Below are positions 1 to 9,178 of a stretch of DNA of 64,000 nucleotides, piece after piece. This stretch comes from Massilioclostridium coli. Its GTDB lineage: Bacteria > Bacillota > Clostridia > Oscillospirales > Ruminococcaceae. The stretch covers positions 990,530 to 1,054,529 of the forward strand of contig NZ_FMIZ01000007.1 in the NCBI RefSeq assembly GCF_900095865.1. The letters run 5' to 3'. The notes under the pieces are model-generated. The model did no database searches. It was not told the DNA's origin and worked only from the letters and a program-made list of their open reading frames with translations. A program made the translations under genes and the position numbers. Every line of letters starts with the position of its first letter. Positions within the stretch are counted from its first letter, which is position 1.

Positions 1-2075
1 TAGAGCTAGCTGGATATAAAGCGCTTGTTTTATATGAAAACTGGCTTACTTTAGATGGAGCACAAGCAATCCTGGATTATGCAAAACAAGGCTTAAAAGT
101 TGTCATCCAGGATAATGCAGCAGTTCAAACTCCATACAATGACGGAAACGATGAGCAGTTAAAAGCAATTATAGAAGAACTTAAAACATTACCTACTGTT
201 AAAAGTGTAGCATCAGCGGACGATGTTTATGAAGCACTTCAAGAATTAGGTGTAGACCCTTACTCAGAATTTGCCGAGGAGAACTATCAACTATTAACCC
301 AGGTTCGTCAGGATGGCGATAATATGTACCTTTATGCGTACAACTATTGCAATGATAAATATTGTGGAGAAAACCATACTACAGGGATGGGACATGGCTT
401 AAACGCTCAGACCGAAATCAAAATGGATGGAACTTTTATTCCATATTATATTGATGCTTGGTCAGGTGAAGTTACGGAAGTTTCCAACTATCGCTATGAA
501 GATGGAAAAACGGTATTCCCAATTAGCCTGGATTATGGAGATGTTGCCCTTTACGCATTTGAGCCAGTGGAACAGGAAAAACTACATGTAGTATCTACTG
601 ATGCAGACAAAACATATACGATGAATGATAAAATCGTTGTACGTGCGACGGAAAGCGGCGATTCTACTACCAAATTAAGTAATGGAACTGAGGTCAAATA
701 TACTTTTGACGTACCACAACCATATGATATTACAAATTGGAATTTAACTGTAGAAAGCTGGACTCCTGGAGAAGAAATTTTCCGTACAGAAGAAGTATTA
801 GGGCTGGCAACTACAGAGCATACAATGGATACTGTAAAAACAAATACAAATGTTACTTTGGATCAACTTACTACATGGGATCAAATACCCGAAATCGGAA
901 AGAGTGTTTCCGGAAAAGGGTATTATTCAGCAACATTTCATTGGGATGGAAACGCCAATGGCGCATACCTTGATTTTGGAAATCTAGTACAGTCAATGCA
1001 GCTAACAATCAACGGCAAAAAAACAGCTGATGTTAATATGAATAATCCTGTTATTGATATCTCTGATTATCTGGTTAAGGGAGAAAATACAATTGAAATG
1101 GAATATAGCTCGAATCTGACAAATGTTCAGCTTGACCGTGGTGCAATAAAAGAAAAGGAAAAAACACAAAATATGGAAGGTTATTCCGTTAAATACCGTA
1201 GTTATGGACCAACTCAAGCAAGGATCATTCCGTATGTTGAACAAACAATTGAGGTTACTTCTCCTACAGAGGTAAACAAAAATATTTTAAATTCTGTGAT
1301 TACTTATGCAGAACAGGCAAAAGCAAACGGGGAATATGACAACGCAATTGAATCGGTACAAAAATCCTTTGATAAAGCGTTGGCAGATGCAAAAACAATA
1401 GCAGAAAATAGTGCGTCAACCCAAGCAGAAGTGGATGAGGCATGGCAGACCTTGTTGAATGAAATCCATAAACTGGGATTTATTGCAGGGGATAAAACAG
1501 AATTAGCAAGCTTAATCGCAGCGGCGGAAGAAATCAACAGAGAATTAGACCGTTATATGGAATCCGGCAAAGCAGAATTCATAGCAGTACTAGAAACAGC
1601 ACAAACAGTATACAAGAATGGCGACGCAATGCAGGAGGAAATCAATGGAGTAGCGGATGATTTGTTAAATGCAATGTTGAACTTGCGATTCAAAGCGGAT
1701 AAAAGTATTCTAGAAGAAGTAATAGCAGAAGCAAACAAGATTGATGCATCTGCATATACAACAGAGAGTTACGTAGTACTGACAACAGCAATAAATGAAG
1801 CAAAAACGGTACTGGAAAATGAAAACGCAAGTCAGGAAGAAGTAGATGCAGCAGTAACTAATGTACAGAGTGCAATGGATGGCTTAATGGTAGTAGAAGG
1901 AACAGAAAACGAAACACTAACTACCGATAACAATACTATCCAAACCGGACAGGAAAATACAACAACAAAAGCAAATGCAGCGAAAACAGGGGATTTTGCT
2001 CCAATTGCTGGAATCGCAGTGCTGGCAGTTGCAGGAATAACATTGTTTATATGCCGTAAGAACAATAATTTTTAA
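1..2075 (+). CDS. C-terminal part of a secreted GH106-type alpha-L-rhamnosidase with wall anchor (5' end outside window)
   Basis: The frame is open from base 3, so about 690 C-terminal residues are visible and the start lies to the left. The first ~190 residues look like the end of a catalytic region (LVLYENWLTLDG, then a YIDAWSGEV strand resembling the WDP/WDA-TG element of GH106 enzymes). A beta-rich, galactose-binding-like region follows (YSATFHWDGNANGAYLDFGN, LTINGKK, YLVKGENTIEMEY), then FIVAR-like three-helix repeats, a Thr/Asn linker, NAAKTGD, a hydrophobic helix and a short basic tail. It would cleave terminal rhamnose from plant or microbial glycans outside the cell and stay attached to the wall. 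Its C-terminal cassette is shared with the GH78 enzyme downstream. The GH106 label is from architecture only, because the catalytic residues are outside the window. Confidence 0.75.
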   Translation, partial: ELAGYKALVLYENWLTLDGAQAILDYAKQGLKVVIQDNAAVQTPYNDGNDEQLKAIIEELKTLPTVKSVASADDVYEALQELGVDPYSEFAEENYQLLTQVRQDGDNMYLYAYNYCNDKYCGENHTTGMGHGLNAQTEIKMDGTFIPYYIDAWSGEVTEVSNYRYEDGKTVFPISLDYGDVALYAFEPVEQEKLHVVSTDADKTYTMNDKIVVRATESGDSTTKLSNGTEVKYTFDVPQPYDITNWNLTVESWTPGEEIFRTEEVLGLATTEHTMDTVKTNTNVTLDQLTTWDQIPEIGKSVSGKGYYSATFHWDGNANGAYLDFGNLVQSMQLTINGKKTADVNMNNPVIDISDYLVKGENTIEMEYSSNLTNVQLDRGAIKEKEKTQNMEGYSVKYRSYGPTQARIIPYVEQTIEVTSPTEVNKNILNSVITYAEQAKANGEYDNAIESVQKSFDKALADAKTIAENSASTQAEVDEAWQTLLNEIHKLGFIAGDKTELASLIAAAEEINRELDRYMESGKAEFIAVLETAQTVYKNGDAMQEEINGVADDLLNAMLNLRFKADKSILEEVIAEANKIDASAYTTESYVVLTTAINEAKTVLENENASQEEVDAAVTNVQSAMDGLMVVEGTENETLTTDNNTIQTGQENTTTKANAAKTGDFAPIAGIAVLAVAGITLFICRKNNNF
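1279..2075 (+). repeat. FIVAR/wall-anchor cassette, copy 1
   Basis: About 265 residues are closely similar (by eye roughly 70% identical) to the end of the GH78 enzyme. The match covers EYDNAIESVQKSFD, TLLNEIHKLGF, NLLNAMLNLR, the linker and KANAAKTGD. The DNA is also visibly similar, which points to intragenomic duplication or gene conversion. Confidence 0.85.
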
Positions 2076-2111
2076 AGACTTTATGTTACACTAAAATATA
2101 GTCCTATAAGC

Positions 2112-2153
2112 AAATCAGCATCATCTATTCAATGGATGGTGCTGATTTTTGTC
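2112..2153 (+). terminator. Intrinsic terminator after the GH106-type gene
   Basis: A 13-bp stem with one G-U pair (arms 2112-2124 and 2136-2148) is followed by a run of T. Confidence 0.8.
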
Positions 2154-2453
2154 ATATTGAATAAAAAACGGATTTTACTAGGATTAAATCAAAAGACTGA
2201 ACCAAAGACAATTTTAAATATTGTTGATAATGTTTTTCGTATTCATGATCTCTAAAGTTGATTAGCAACTACATGCAAAATATGAGTATAAAAAATTGAA
2301 ATAATTCGAAGATATTATAGTGGGTAACAAGTAAAATTATACCACATTAAGATACCTTTGATAGCAATACAACAATTCTATTAAAATTTCTTGTTTATAA
2401 ATTATTAGAATGATCAAAAATAGGAATATTTCTTATTTGTTTATTAAATAGGG
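2154..2453. other. Gene-free AT-rich spacer
   Basis: I see no convincing ORF or structured element here. Only the rubrerythrin promoter at the right edge can be supported. Confidence 0.5.
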
Positions 2454-2482
2454 TTGAAAAATATTTCTAATTATGGTATAAT
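2454..2482 (+). promoter_or_regulatory. SigA-type promoter of rubrerythrin gene
   Basis: TTGAAA at 2454-2459 and TATAAT at 2477-2482 are separated by exactly 17 bp. A strong AAGGAGG ribosome site lies at 2501-2507, ahead of the ATG at 2516. Confidence 0.8.
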
Positions 2483-2515
2483 TTAGCTAAAATTAGATAA
2501 AAGGAGGCTATTCTT

Positions 2516-3058
2516 ATGCCAGAATTAAAAGGTAGTAAAACAGAAGCAAACTTATGGACAGCATTTGCTGGAGAATCTCAAGCAAGAAATAAATATACTT
2601 ATTACGCATCCAAAGCAAAAAAAGACGGTTATGTACAAATTGCCACATTATTTGAAGAAACCGCTAACAACGAAAAAGAACATGCTAAAATCTGGTTTAA
2701 ATTGCTACACGATGGAGCTATTCCAGACACTGAAACCAATCTGGCAGATGCAGCGGCAGGGGAAAACTATGAGTGGACCGATATGTACGCAAAATTTGCG
2801 GAAGAAGCGGAACAAGAAGGTTTTTCTAAAATTGCGTATTTATTCCGCGAAGTAGCAAAAATTGAGAAAGAACACGAAGAACGTTACCGTAAACTCCTTT
2901 CTAATATCGAAGAAGGTATTGTATTCTCCCGCGATGGAGATATGGTATGGCAATGCTCCAATTGTGGTCATATCCATATTGGCAAACAAGCTCCAGAGGT
3001 TTGTCCAGTTTGTGCCCATCCAAAAGCATACTTCCAATTAGTATCCAAAAATTATTAA
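2516..3058 (+). CDS. rbr: Rubrerythrin
   Basis: This cytoplasmic non-haem di-iron peroxidase reduces hydrogen peroxide in anaerobes, with electrons passing through a rubredoxin-like centre. The 180 residues are a normal family length. The N-terminal ferritin-like four-helix domain carries the iron ligands E20 and E53-x2-H56 and the second-half motif EKEH (117-120). The C-terminal rubredoxin-like domain has CxxC pairs at C147/C150 and C163/C166. The gene is monocistronic, with its own promoter and a strong terminator. No clear PerR box was recognised upstream. Confidence 0.96.
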   Translation: MPELKGSKTEANLWTAFAGESQARNKYTYYASKAKKDGYVQIATLFEETANNEKEHAKIWFKLLHDGAIPDTETNLADAAAGENYEWTDMYAKFAEEAEQEGFSKIAYLFREVAKIEKEHEERYRKLLSNIEEGIVFSRDGDMVWQCSNCGHIHIGKQAPEVCPVCAHPKAYFQLVSKNY

Positions 3059-3121
3059 AATACGAGGGATGAACCACAGCATCCATAATAATCAAATTAG
3101 TATAATGGTATAATTTTAAAG

Positions 3122-3160
3122 AACGGATGAACAGTAAATTGTTGTTCATCCGTTTTTTTA
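3122..3160 (+). terminator. Intrinsic terminator after rubrerythrin
   Basis: A perfect 11-bp inverted repeat (3122-3132 and 3144-3154) is followed by an oligo-T run. Confidence 0.9.
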
Positions 3161-3490
3161 TAGATTGAGTAATAAAGAATTCAAATGGTTCAGATATAAT
3201 GAATATAATTTAATGGGTATTATTCCGTATAAAACAAAAGGCTATTACAAATTTAGGATATATTTTTTGTCAATTATATAGGATGTATTATTACAATCAA
3301 TATGTTATAATATATATAAATTTAATTAAATAATACAATATATTATTTAAAATAACTTGTTTTCAAAAATTGTAGGTTTTAATTCAAGTTATTAATGATT
3401 CCATTCTGTAATCATAAAAAGTTTTAATTGGAAAGGAGTGAGGTTAACTAATTTTTCATACGCCGTCTAAAAAGTAAAGGAGGAATTTTT
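3161..3490. other. AT-rich leader region of the GH78 gene
   Basis: There is no ORF. A TATAAT at 3306-3311 could be a -10 element, but no good -35 sits 16-18 bp upstream. The transcript leader would be about 175 nt. The ribosome site AAAGGAGGA at 3476-3484 fixes the TTG start at 3491. Confidence 0.4.
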
Positions 3491-6400
3491 TTGAAAAGAA
3501 GAATTACAAAAGTGTTGATTTCTCTGACGCTAGCGGCTGGTATCGCAATTCAAGGTGCTATACCAGTGTTTGCGATTGATGGGGATCATGCTGCGGCGAT
3601 CAGTGCCGTTCATTTAAAAACAGAGTATCAAACCAATCCAATGGGAATTGATATGGATGCCCCTACTTTAAGTTGGGAAGTGGATTCCCAGGCTAGGGCT
3701 CAGGTGCAGTCTGCATACCAAATAAAAGTAGCCGATGAAAGCGGGGATATTGTTTGGGACAGTGGTAAGGTAGAATCAAATGAAACTACTGGTATTGAGT
3801 ATGAGGGCGAAGAACTTTCTCCTATGCAAAAATATACCTGGAATGTTCGTGTATGGGATAAAGATAATGCGGTGTCCGATTGGAGTGAACAAGCCAGTTG
3901 GGAAACCGGTCTGACAGAAGAACAATGGAAGGACGCTGATTGGATTGGAAAAGCCTCCTCTGTTGCATCTCCTGAATCGCTCAATCTTGAAGAATCCAAT
4001 TGGATATGGGTTTTAAACGGGACAGATTATAAATATGTTCCTGGAGAAACTAGGTATTTCCGCAAAACGATTGCTCCAAATACGGAAAAATCAGTCCAAA
4101 AGGTATTGTTGGCGTTCAGCGGCGACGATTATGGAACCGTTTATGTCAACGGGACACAGGCTGCTGCTATAGAAGGAGCCAATGCTTGGCGTAAAGGCGA
4201 CGCTGTAGATATTACTAATCTTTTTACTGCAGGACAAAATCAAATTTCGGCTGAAATCACCAATGCCTCGAAAGGATATGCAGGTTTTATCGCAAAAGTT
4301 ATTATCCGTTATAACGATGGAACAAACGACATATTTGTAACAGACGAAAGCTGGAAATCCAGTTTAACCCCAGAGGAAGGTTGGATGCTTCCTACCTATG
4401 ACGATTCCAGCTGGGAAATACCAGATCAAGTTTTAACTTATGGGGTTGACCCTTGGAAGAAACAAGTCAATCTACCTCAAATTGAAGATGACAACAGCAA
4501 AGTGTTTGATGCAGCCCCAATGTTGCGTAAAGAATTTTCTGTTCAGGATAAAAAAGTGAAGTCAGCCAGGGCTTATATCACTGGGCTTGGTTACTATGAA
4601 CTAACACTTAATGGGGAACGCGTTGGAGATAATATGATTGACCCATTGGTTACTCGGTATAACCAGCGCTATTTTTATACCACCTATGATGTAACTGATC
4701 AATTGCTTGCATCTGAAAATACGATTGGCGTCACCCTAGGTAGGGGATATTATGGGACAATCGGCAATGGAATGAACTGGCAGACCAACGGTTGGTCCAA
4801 AGCGCCTTGGGCAGATCAGCCCAAATTGCGGATGAAACTGTGTATTGAATTTGAAAACGGCGAAACCATGCAGGTTGTATCGGATGAATCCTGGAAAACA
4901 CATGACAGCGCCACCATTTTCGATGAGCCATATTATGGAGAAGTATATGATGCTCGCCTGGAAATCCCAGATTGGGATAAGCCTGGATTTGATGATTCCC
5001 AATGGGAACAGGCTGTTTTAATGGAAGCTCCCACTGGAACGGTGGAACCACAAGCTGCTGATGCGAACAAAGTGGTTGACGAGGTACATCCTGTCAGCAT
5101 GACCAATCCAAAAGAAGGCGTTTACGTGTTTGATATGGGGCGTGTTGTCACCGGTTGGGCAGAACTAAATGTACAGGGAAACGCTGGTGATATGGTTACC
5201 ATCCAATATGGGGAAACGCTCACAGAAGAAGGAACTTTGAACCGAAAAGATTTAGTTAACGATTGGGATGTTGACGGATTTGTCAAACAGGCATCGTCCG
5301 ATTATTACATCTTAAAAGGCGGGGAAGAGGAAACCTGGCAGCCACGCTTTACCTATAAAGGGTACCAGTACATCCAGGTATCCGGTTATCCTGGTGTTCC
5401 AACCCTTGATAGCATTACCGGAAAGGTGATTAACGCGGATTTAGAAGAAACCGGCGAATTTTCCAGTTCCAACGAGATGTTTAACAAAATCCACGAAATT
5501 GGGAAAGCCACCTTGTTAAACAACCTGCACAGTTATCCTTCGGATACACCTGTTTATGAAAACCTGGGATATCTAGGTGATGGCCATTTAACACAGGAAA
5601 TGGGCATGTATAACTTTGACATGGTCCGTTATTATGAAAAATGGGCGAATGATATCCGTGACCAATCCAAAGAAAACGGATATATGGAACAAACTGCCCC
5701 AATGTGGAACGAAACAAAAGACAATGCTCCGGAATGGAGTGCCGCTATCTGTCTTGTTCCTTGGCAGAATTATCAAATTTCAGGGAACAAACGTACTTTG
5801 GCCGACAATTATCAAACGATGAAAACCGTATTTAGCTACCAAAGAAGCCTGATGAAAGACAATATCGCGGATAGTATGTGGGGAGACCATGCCAATGTTT
5901 CTGGCAACCGCATTACCCCAATAACCGCTACTGCATATGTATACTATATGGCTGATATCATCGCCAAATCAGCGGAAGTCCTTGGCTATACCGATGATAT
6001 CGATTACTATACACAGGAAGCGGAAACCATCAAAGAGGCGTTTAACAATAAATTTTACGATGAAGAACAAGGGTTCTATTGTTTGAACAAAGGGGGAACT
6101 TTCTATCAAACCGCACAGGCGTTGCCACTGGCGCTGGGTATGGTACCAGAAGAAGTGATCCCACATGTTGTTTACGAGTTTAGCAGTAGAAGTTCCAAAA
6201 TGGAAAGTGGAATCTTTGGTATTAAATATGTCTTTGCGGAGTTGACCGAGGCAGGGTACGGAGATATTGCCTATAATATAGTAAACACAGAAGAATACCC
6301 AGGCTTTGGTTACTGGCTATCCAAAGGAGCAACCTCAATGTGGGAATGCTGGACAGAGGGAACACGTTCCCGTGATCATCACATGTTCGCTACCATCGAC

Positions 6401-8254
6401 GATTGGTTTTATAAAACAATTGCCGGTATTAACTATGAAGGCGCAGGCTTCTCCACCAGTGTTATCAAACCATATGTGGTAGGCGATTTAACAAACGCAC
6501 AAGCTAGTTTACATACTGTACGTGGCAAGCTATCATCTGCTTGGAGCAGAACAGAGGATGGAACATTTTCTTTGAATATAGAGATTCCAGCCAATACAAC
6601 AGCAACTGTTTATGTACCCACAGCGGACCAAAACACTGTTTTTGAAAGTGGCATTGCGGCTGATAAGGCAGAAGGAGTAAGCTTCCTGCGGATGAATAAT
6701 GGCTTTGCTGTTTACAGCGTAGGTTCTGGCAGATACTCCTTTACCTCTAAATATGCTGCCCCTGAACCAATTGGAAAACCAGGGGAAGAAGACAAACATA
6801 CTTATGTTGTTGATGAATTTGGTGATTATAACAGTATGTTTACCGATTCTACTGGCTTGCGTTTTGATACTGCCAACACAGATAAATATTTCTTTGGGGA
6901 TGGTACCCGTATTTGCCGTACATCTCTTTCTGAAAAAGAAATTGTTTACTATTTATCCGATGACATCAAATCTATTAATCTAGTAACATTTACTGGCAAA
7001 AACTCAGATTGGAAGAATGACTTTGCGTTCTCTGTTTCTTCCGATAATAGTACTTATGTTCCATTGGAAATTCAGGATGCTACCAGGGAAGGAAATACTT
7101 CCTGGGTACGTATTACCTATCAATTTGATCAGATACCGGAAGGGATGCGTTTCTTTAAAATCCAGTTTAAACCAATGACCGGAAACGCTTGGGAGCCACA
7201 GCTTGCTAAACTCACAGTGGATTGCGGCGTGGAAAACCCACAGTTCCTCACAGTGGATAAACGTGTGCTACAAAAAGCGTTTGACGAAACTTCGCTAATC
7301 GACTTGTCTATCTATACTGAGGAAACAGCAAACCAATTGAAGGCGGCGTTGGAACAAGCAGATAAAGTACTACAAAATACATCTGCTACCCAACAGATGA
7401 TAGATGATGCTGTTGAAGCACTGCAACAGGCAGTGGATGGCTTAATAGAAAAACCACAAAATGTTGATAAATCCATTTTGAATGCAGTGATTACCTATGC
7501 GGAAAATGCCAAAGCCAGTGGAGAATATGACAACGCGATTGAAAGTGTACAGAAATCCTTTGATGCTGCTTTGGAAAATGCAAAAACAGTAGCAGCCAAC
7601 GCTGGAGCAACCCAAGCAGAAGTGGATGTGGTATGGCGGACATTGCTAAATGAAATCCACAAACTTGGCTTTGTAGCTGGTGATAAAACCTCTCTGACTT
7701 CCTTGATTAAAGTAGCTAATGGCATCAATGCTAAACTTGACTTATATGTGGAAGCAGGAAAACCAGAATTTACCGCAGCATTGGAAGCAGCAGTAGCAGT
7801 ATATGAAGATGGTGATGCTATGCAGGCAGAAATCAATATCGTGGCTGACAACCTGTTAAATGCGATGCTCAACTTGAGGTTGAAAGCAGATAAAACCATT
7901 CTGCAACAAGTGATCGCCGAAGCAAACGGCAAAGATGCTAACGCCTACACAGCGAAAAGCTATGGAGCACTACAAGCAGCAGTAGCAAAAGCGAACGAAG
8001 TGATGGCGGATGAAAACGCAACTCAAGATGAAGTAGATGTAGCAGTAACAAATGTACAAACTGCAATGGATAACCTGGTAGCAGTAGATGGAACCTCTGC
8101 TGAAACTCCAACAGAAGATGTTGTTCAGACCGGACAGGAATCCACTACAGCCAAAGCAAACGCAGCAAAAACAGGGGATGTTGCTCCAATCGCAGGATTG
8201 GCAGTAATCACATTAGCAGGAACAGCATTGCTGATTTCTCGCAAAAGAAAATAA
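3491..8254 (+). CDS. Secreted, wall-anchored GH78 alpha-L-rhamnosidase
   Basis: This 1587-residue enzyme has a signal peptide (about 1-28, ending VFA), Bac_rhamnosid N-terminal and jelly-roll domains (about 35-600), an (alpha/alpha)6 catalytic domain (about 640-1000), a beta-sandwich binding-like region (about 1120-1260), three or more FIVAR-like helical repeats (about 1260-1535), and NAAKTGD plus a membrane helix and RKRK tail. The catalytic segment DTPVYENLGYLGD (D685, E690, D697) preserves the spacing of the acidic residues known from Bacillus RhaB, although the usual CPQR/W residues are replaced. E952 in SMWECW matches the fourth acid. It starts at TTG behind a strong AAAGGAGG site. It acts outside the cell on rhamnose-containing glycans, probably together with the GH106-type neighbour. 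A single-gene transcript ends at a perfect hairpin. Confidence 0.92.
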   Translation: MKRRITKVLISLTLAAGIAIQGAIPVFAIDGDHAAAISAVHLKTEYQTNPMGIDMDAPTLSWEVDSQARAQVQSAYQIKVADESGDIVWDSGKVESNETTGIEYEGEELSPMQKYTWNVRVWDKDNAVSDWSEQASWETGLTEEQWKDADWIGKASSVASPESLNLEESNWIWVLNGTDYKYVPGETRYFRKTIAPNTEKSVQKVLLAFSGDDYGTVYVNGTQAAAIEGANAWRKGDAVDITNLFTAGQNQISAEITNASKGYAGFIAKVIIRYNDGTNDIFVTDESWKSSLTPEEGWMLPTYDDSSWEIPDQVLTYGVDPWKKQVNLPQIEDDNSKVFDAAPMLRKEFSVQDKKVKSARAYITGLGYYELTLNGERVGDNMIDPLVTRYNQRYFYTTYDVTDQLLASENTIGVTLGRGYYGTIGNGMNWQTNGWSKAPWADQPKLRMKLCIEFENGETMQVVSDESWKTHDSATIFDEPYYGEVYDARLEIPDWDKPGFDDSQWEQAVLMEAPTGTVEPQAADANKVVDEVHPVSMTNPKEGVYVFDMGRVVTGWAELNVQGNAGDMVTIQYGETLTEEGTLNRKDLVNDWDVDGFVKQASSDYYILKGGEEETWQPRFTYKGYQYIQVSGYPGVPTLDSITGKVINADLEETGEFSSSNEMFNKIHEIGKATLLNNLHSYPSDTPVYENLGYLGDGHLTQEMGMYNFDMVRYYEKWANDIRDQSKENGYMEQTAPMWNETKDNAPEWSAAICLVPWQNYQISGNKRTLADNYQTMKTVFSYQRSLMKDNIADSMWGDHANVSGNRITPITATAYVYYMADIIAKSAEVLGYTDDIDYYTQEAETIKEAFNNKFYDEEQGFYCLNKGGTFYQTAQALPLALGMVPEEVIPHVVYEFSSRSSKMESGIFGIKYVFAELTEAGYGDIAYNIVNTEEYPGFGYWLSKGATSMWECWTEGTRSRDHHMFATIDDWFYKTIAGINYEGAGFSTSVIKPYVVGDLTNAQASLHTVRGKLSSAWSRTEDGTFSLNIEIPANTTATVYVPTADQNTVFESGIAADKAEGVSFLRMNNGFAVYSVGSGRYSFTSKYAAPEPIGKPGEEDKHTYVVDEFGDYNSMFTDSTGLRFDTANTDKYFFGDGTRICRTSLSEKEIVYYLSDDIKSINLVTFTGKNSDWKNDFAFSVSSDNSTYVPLEIQDATREGNTSWVRITYQFDQIPEGMRFFKIQFKPMTGNAWEPQLAKLTVDCGVENPQFLTVDKRVLQKAFDETSLIDLSIYTEETANQLKAALEQADKVLQNTSATQQMIDDAVEALQQAVDGLIEKPQNVDKSILNAVITYAENAKASGEYDNAIESVQKSFDAALENAKTVAANAGATQAEVDVVWRTLLNEIHKLGFVAGDKTSLTSLIKVANGINAKLDLYVEAGKPEFTAALEAAVAVYEDGDAMQAEINIVADNLLNAMLNLRLKADKTILQQVIAEANGKDANAYTAKSYGALQAAVAKANEVMADENATQDEVDVAVTNVQTAMDNLVAVDGTSAETPTEDVVQTGQESTTAKANAAKTGDVAPIAGLAVITLAGTALLISRKRK
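7462..8254 (+). repeat. FIVAR/wall-anchor cassette, copy 2
   Basis: This is the partner of the cassette at 1279-2075, in the same order and ending in the same NAAKTGD anchor. The two copies start abruptly after unrelated upstream domains, so the cassette behaves as an exchangeable C-terminal module. Confidence 0.85.
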
Positions 8255-8277
8255 TTTGAATTTATAATACAGTCAAA

Positions 8278-8308
8278 AACGGTATAGCATATGCTATACC
8301 GTTTTTTC
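8278..8308 (+). terminator. Perfect-palindrome terminator after the GH78 gene
   Basis: A 26-bp perfect palindrome (8278-8303, core GGTATAGCATATGCTATACC) is followed by T residues. Confidence 0.9.
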
Positions 8309-8572
8309 ATTAACACATGAAAAATAGACAATATACATTATCAAATCTCTCGCTATGTAGGTAGGAATTAAATTCAAACGAAGGGCTTCTTCTTTGATGC
8401 AATGAGAAGTATTCCAACCACTAAAATAGAGGATTGTCTTTTATAGCAAATAGTTTAGTAGGCATAGGGTTCCACATATATTGATATAAAAAATAAATAA
8501 TTTATAGGATATCTGAAAAGAAATTAACGCAAAAATATAGTAATTTTGCTCCAATCAATTGACATATAATAG
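8309..8572. other. Gene-free AT-rich spacer
   Basis: No ORF or stable structure was recognised between the GH78 terminator and the DUF134 promoter. Confidence 0.4.
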
Positions 8573-8623
8573 TTGACATATGCCAGAAATAGCGTTATAA
8601 TAAAAATATATTTCTGGCATATG
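8573..8623 (+). promoter_or_regulatory. DUF134-gene promoter with a 15-bp inverted-repeat operator
   Basis: TTGACA (8573-8578) and TATAAT (8596-8601) are 17 bp apart. Perfect 15-bp arms CATATGCCAGAAATA (8577-8591) and TATTTCTGGCATATG (8609-8623) overlap the end of the -35 and bracket the -10. The centres are 32 bp apart, about three helical turns. TTGACATAT also occurs as a direct repeat at 8559 and 8573. The arrangement suggests a repressor that excludes polymerase, possibly the downstream DUF134 protein itself. Confidence 0.8.
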
Positions 8624-8649
8624 TTATAAATAGATGGGAGGAAAAATTC

Positions 8650-8991
8650 GTGCCTAGACCTTGTAAACGAAGAAGGATTTGTGCTTTACCAGGATGTCGG
8701 CGTTTTGGAGTATTAGATGGTTCCTTAAAAAAGCAGCCTCCTGTTATTATGACATTGGATGAGTTTGAAACAATACGTCTCATTGATTTGGAAGGATTAA
8801 GCCAGCAGCAATCCGCTGAACAAATGGATGTAGCAAGGGCAACAGTTCAAGCGATTTATGCAGAAGCACGTAAAAAACTAGCAATTTGCCTGATGCAAGG
8901 ACGAGAACTTCGGATTGAAGGAGGCGAATATCTTCTTTGTGATGGAAGTAACCAGAATTGCCGTTGTTGCCATTGTTGTAAAAAGCAGTGA
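8650..8991 (+). CDS. DUF134 (UPF0251) family DNA-binding protein
   Basis: The 113 residues open with MPRPCKRRRICALPGCRRFG, followed by MTLDEFETIRLIDLEGLSQQ and a helix-turn-helix-like segment (QSAEQMDVARATVQAIYAEARKKL), all typical of DUF134. The tail ends in a Cys cluster (CRCCHCC) that may bind metal. It starts at GTG behind a GGGAGG site. DUF134 genes are often found beside NifX/NafY-like genes, as here. I infer a metal- or cofactor-linked regulator that controls its own promoter. Confidence 0.88.
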   Translation: MPRPCKRRRICALPGCRRFGVLDGSLKKQPPVIMTLDEFETIRLIDLEGLSQQQSAEQMDVARATVQAIYAEARKKLAICLMQGRELRIEGGEYLLCDGSNQNCRCCHCCKKQ

Positions 8992-9013
8992 CCAATTAGG
9001 AGATATATAGTAA

Positions 9014-9028
9014 TCCAAATGATTTGGA
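9014..9028. promoter_or_regulatory. Short palindrome between the DUF134 and NifX-like genes
   Basis: TCCAAAT-G-ATTTGGA is a perfect 7-bp dyad about 150 bp upstream of the NifX-like start. It could be an operator, but no promoter could be placed around it. Confidence 0.3.
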
Positions 9029-9178
9029 GTAGAAATCAGGTGATGAAAGGTATTATAAACAATTGAAATTCCAATAACAAAATGAAACATGATTTTTTAT
9101 TGTGTATAAATAATACCCGTTTAAAAAACTATCAAGCTTACTATTATTAAATCAAATTATATGAAAGGAAAGATTACA

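Noticed and set aside
2394-2409. PerR box upstream of rubrerythrin
   Set aside because: TTATAAATTATTAGAA matches the TTATAAT-N-ATTATAA consensus only in its left half.
3267-3311. Consensus promoter for the GH78 gene (TTGTCA with TATAAT)
   Set aside because: The spacer would be 33 bp, far too long. Only the -10 is plausible.
7495-7932. 145-codon minus-strand frame inside the GH78 FIVAR region
   Set aside because: It lies antisense to repeated Ala/Glu-rich helical coding DNA, where such shadow frames are expected. It has no ribosome site.
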